Assembly (NCBI RefSeq): GCF_963583255.1
Contig: NC_084809.1
Coordinates: 8,720,215-8,784,214 of the forward strand
Reading direction: 5' to 3'
DNA from: Pyrus communis
Taxonomy: Eukaryota > Streptophyta > Magnoliopsida > Rosales > Rosaceae
Length of the DNA: 64,000 nt
The first letter of the stretch is position 1. Every line of letters starts with the position of its first letter. Positions 62,058 to 64,000 of the stretch are shown piece by piece. Below the pieces are notes generated by a model, which was given only the letters and a program-made list of their open reading frames with translations, was not told the DNA's origin and ran no database searches. A program made the translations under genes and the position numbers.

Positions 62058-62464
62058 TGCTTAAAGTTCATGCAACTGATCCCCACTCACAAGACTCCAG
62101 TTTCATCCCCTCCATATAATAAAGAAACAGTCCCAAATTAGAGCTGTCGAGTGCCTTTTCAAGGTTTTGTAGAGAAATCTCTTGTATGCACTGCGATGGG
62201 GTCACAGTAGGGGACAATGTCTAACAATGGTGATCCTTGGTGAATTCCATTGTAAGCAACTGAAAATCCCACTTGACTGGACTCACAGTTGACAACCATT
62301 GGACTCCTAGAACAACATCACAACCACCTAAGGGCAAAGAGAAGAGGTCAACCATGTAGGTATACCCCTTCAAGGAGATCATCCATACAGCAACCGGAAC
62401 TACGAACCTTACCTCCATCAGCTATCATGACTTCAAAGTTTGTGGTAGGAGAGATTGGTTGCCC

Positions 62465-63712
62465 CTATTGTTTCAACAACTTGGAGTCTACAAAATTGTG
62501 AGTGCTTCCCGAATCTAGTAGAATTCGAACATGGTGCCCATTAAGTTGGCTGTCAATCTTCATAGTGCGAGTTGTTTGGCTCTCCCCAGTACCATAAAAA
62601 GCACAAGAATTGAGTTCCATGGGAGGATCTAAGCTAAGAACCTCCGAATGAGGCAATTCCACCCCCGCATGATCAAGGACATCCAACATTAACAATTGCT
62701 TCAACCTACACTTATGCCCCGCAGTCCACTTATTAGTGTAAAACCAACACTCCCCTCGTTCATATTTCTTTTGAATCTCCTCAGGTGACAATTTCTTAAT
62801 AGGGTACGCACTCTGTCGAGTGACTGGAAAAGGATGATGAGTGGTAGTGGTGGATGGTTTGGATGTAACAGTGGATTTCAGAGTGGGAGTTTTGGGTTCA
62901 GTAAATTTGACATCTAACTGGAGAGCGATGGAAATGGCTTCATGAACACTCATAGGTTTCAAGATCTTTACATCAAATTTCAATTTCGTCCGCAAGCCTT
63001 CTATGAAGCAACTCTTAAGCAAGATTGGACCAATTTCAGGCAAGCGAGTGGCTAAACGCCGAAATTCCGATATATAGTCACGAAGACTACCAGTTTGACG
63101 GAGTTTGAAGAGTGCTTCAGCGCTATCTTCAAACGCAGAGGGTCCAAACTTCATACACAGGGCCTTAGTGAACTCTCACCAAGTAGGTGCTGTATTCAAG
63201 CAATCCAACCAATGAAACTAGTGGAGAACCTCCCTTTCAAAATGGAAAGAAGCACTGAAGCCTCGTTAAGCATCTGGAATGTTGTAGAAGGAGAAATACT
63301 GCTCCACCTTGTAGATCCAGGTGAGGGGATCGTCACTGTCGACAAATCTCGGAAAATCGAGACGTTGATGCCATGGAAGCCGTGGTGGAGCTCCCCCTTC
63401 CCCCTCTTCCCCAGGCACAGAAGAACTCTGTGGAGGCTGGAAATGAACCATGTCAGGTGGCGGGGAATCCTTAGTAGGGGAGGAAGCAGAGGCATCGGCG
63501 CCAAGACGTTGACAACCGGGCTCACGATGAAACTGCTCGAAATAGAGAGGTAAACGAGCATCGAGGTGAGAGTTGATTTTAGAGTCAAATGCTATGTTAA
63601 CAGTAGAGGTGATGAAGGAGGGAAGATCGACAAGGGTAGCTTCAATGGAAAAGACATGAGCGTTTATAGCGGTGAAGCAATAATTGTTTGTGTAACGGGG
63701 CATGCACTGCAA
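62465..63712 (-). pseudogene. gag and protease region of the chromovirus
   Basis: It reads PWHQRLDFPRFVDSDDPLTW and YKVEQYFSFYNIPDA, then a stop, another segment in the same frame, a TGA just before the region FTKALCMKFGPSAFEDSAEA, then FRRLATRLPEIG. A zinc-knuckle-like CWFYTNKWTAGHKC follows, with the second Cys replaced by Tyr, and the protease motif ILLDSGSTHNF. A TAG after SKLLKQ (near 62468) splits protease from the downstream part (62221-62418, GCDVVLGVQWLSTV). It is inactive as read. Confidence 0.85.
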
Positions 63713-63731
63713 GGAAAACCAGCGATCGAAT

Positions 63732-63742
63732 GGGTGATACCA
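63732..63742 (-). other. Primer binding site of the chromovirus
   Basis: Minus-strand TGGTATCACCC next to the 5' LTR. The first eight bases match the usual initiator-Met tRNA primer site (TGGTATCA), after which it diverges. Confidence 0.65.
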
Positions 63743-63743
63743 A

Positions 63744-64000
63744 TGATAAGACCCAGACCTGCAATGGCCTCAACCTACAATGGCAGCTATGGTGACAGTG
63801 ATGAAGGGACCGAGTAGAGAGAAAAGAGAGAAGGATATTCTATTGACTAATTCCACGATGCCATTACAATTTCCTCTGGCCAACCACGCGCCAGTGTATT
63901 TTTCCCCACTACATGTGTGCCAGCTGGACACCACTAACTAATTAACTAGACTCCACTACAGATTTAGGTGATTACAATTGAACCCAATTACAAAAAAAAA
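63744..64000 (-). repeat. 5' LTR of the chromovirus element (cut by window end)
   Basis: It starts TGATAAGACCC on the plus strand. It aligns with the left LTR but has an extra CTCAACCTACAATGG-type duplication near its start. Its far end lies beyond 64000. Confidence 0.8.

Larger units (their letters stand above)
58821..64000 (-). mobile_element. Ty3/gypsy chromovirus-type LTR retrotransposon, decayed, truncated by window end
   Basis: The 3' LTR is at 58821-59163, the polypurine tract (CAAAGGGGAGAGCAT on minus) at 59164-59178, the coding region about 59200-63712, the tRNA-iMet-type primer site (TGGTATCACCC on minus) at 63732-63742, and the 5' LTR from 63744 past the window end. The domain order on the minus strand is gag, protease, RT, RNase H, integrase, chromodomain, i.e. 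the chromovirus order. The LTRs differ by about four substitutions and two indels over some 240 aligned bases, so the insertion is older than the one in HPPD. Many in-frame stops and shifts make it non-autonomous now. The right target duplication is outside the window. Confidence 0.92.

Overview
The window is plant nuclear DNA. Genes have introns with GT-AG (one GC-AG) borders, intergenic DNA is AT-rich, and plant families are present (STIG1-like, SAUR-like, nepenthesin-type aspartic protease). The dense mixture of LTR retrotransposons, MITE-like repeats and a LINE resembles Rosaceae, most like apple or pear; that assignment is an inference from remembered repeat and protein styles, not a search.

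Left part (1-9.7 kb): a 4-hydroxyphenylpyruvate dioxygenase (HPPD) pseudogene. It is broken by two frameshifts, by the loss of its middle, and by a 7.9-kb Athila/Tat-like, minus-oriented, non-autonomous LTR element flanked by the 5-bp target duplication CAGAC. The element carries a gag-like ORF, an antisense coiled-coil ORF, and two LTRs that are identical over 686 bp but otherwise unrelated. The left end of the element is an inverted copy of its right end.

Middle-left (10-28 kb): a complete three-exon GDSL esterase/lipase (minus), an LTR-like fragment, a SAUR-like fragment, a STIG1-like secreted Cys-rich protein (minus), a hAT-type element, a foldback element, a 3.5-kb TG...CA element with 5-bp duplication CAGAT that contains a nine-unit 65-bp hairpin array, and a small acidic protein of unknown function (plus).

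Centre (28.9-37 kb): an NSUN6-type RNA cytosine-5 methyltransferase pseudogene (minus) and, divergent from it, a complete nine-exon ETHE1-type persulfide dioxygenase (plus). From 37 to 46.7 kb there is no intact gene, only MITE-like repeats and a decayed L1-type LINE (41.8-44.4 kb).

Right part (46.7-64 kb): an intron-less-CDS aspartic protease with a probable spliced 5' UTR, ribosomal protein eL20 (RPL18A) with site II and telo-box promoter motifs, a complete 15-exon 3-hydroxyisobutyryl-CoA hydrolase-like gene, then a decayed minus-strand Ty3/gypsy chromovirus running off the window.

HPPD, the NSUN-type gene and the HIBCH-like gene are, from memory, the adjacent Arabidopsis genes At1g06570, At1g06560 and At1g06550. 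Here two of the three are dead, which fits loss of redundant copies after a whole-genome duplication. No operon-like or defence system is seen. The most unusual structures are the chimeric LTR element with inverted ends and its antisense ORF, and the covarying hairpin array.
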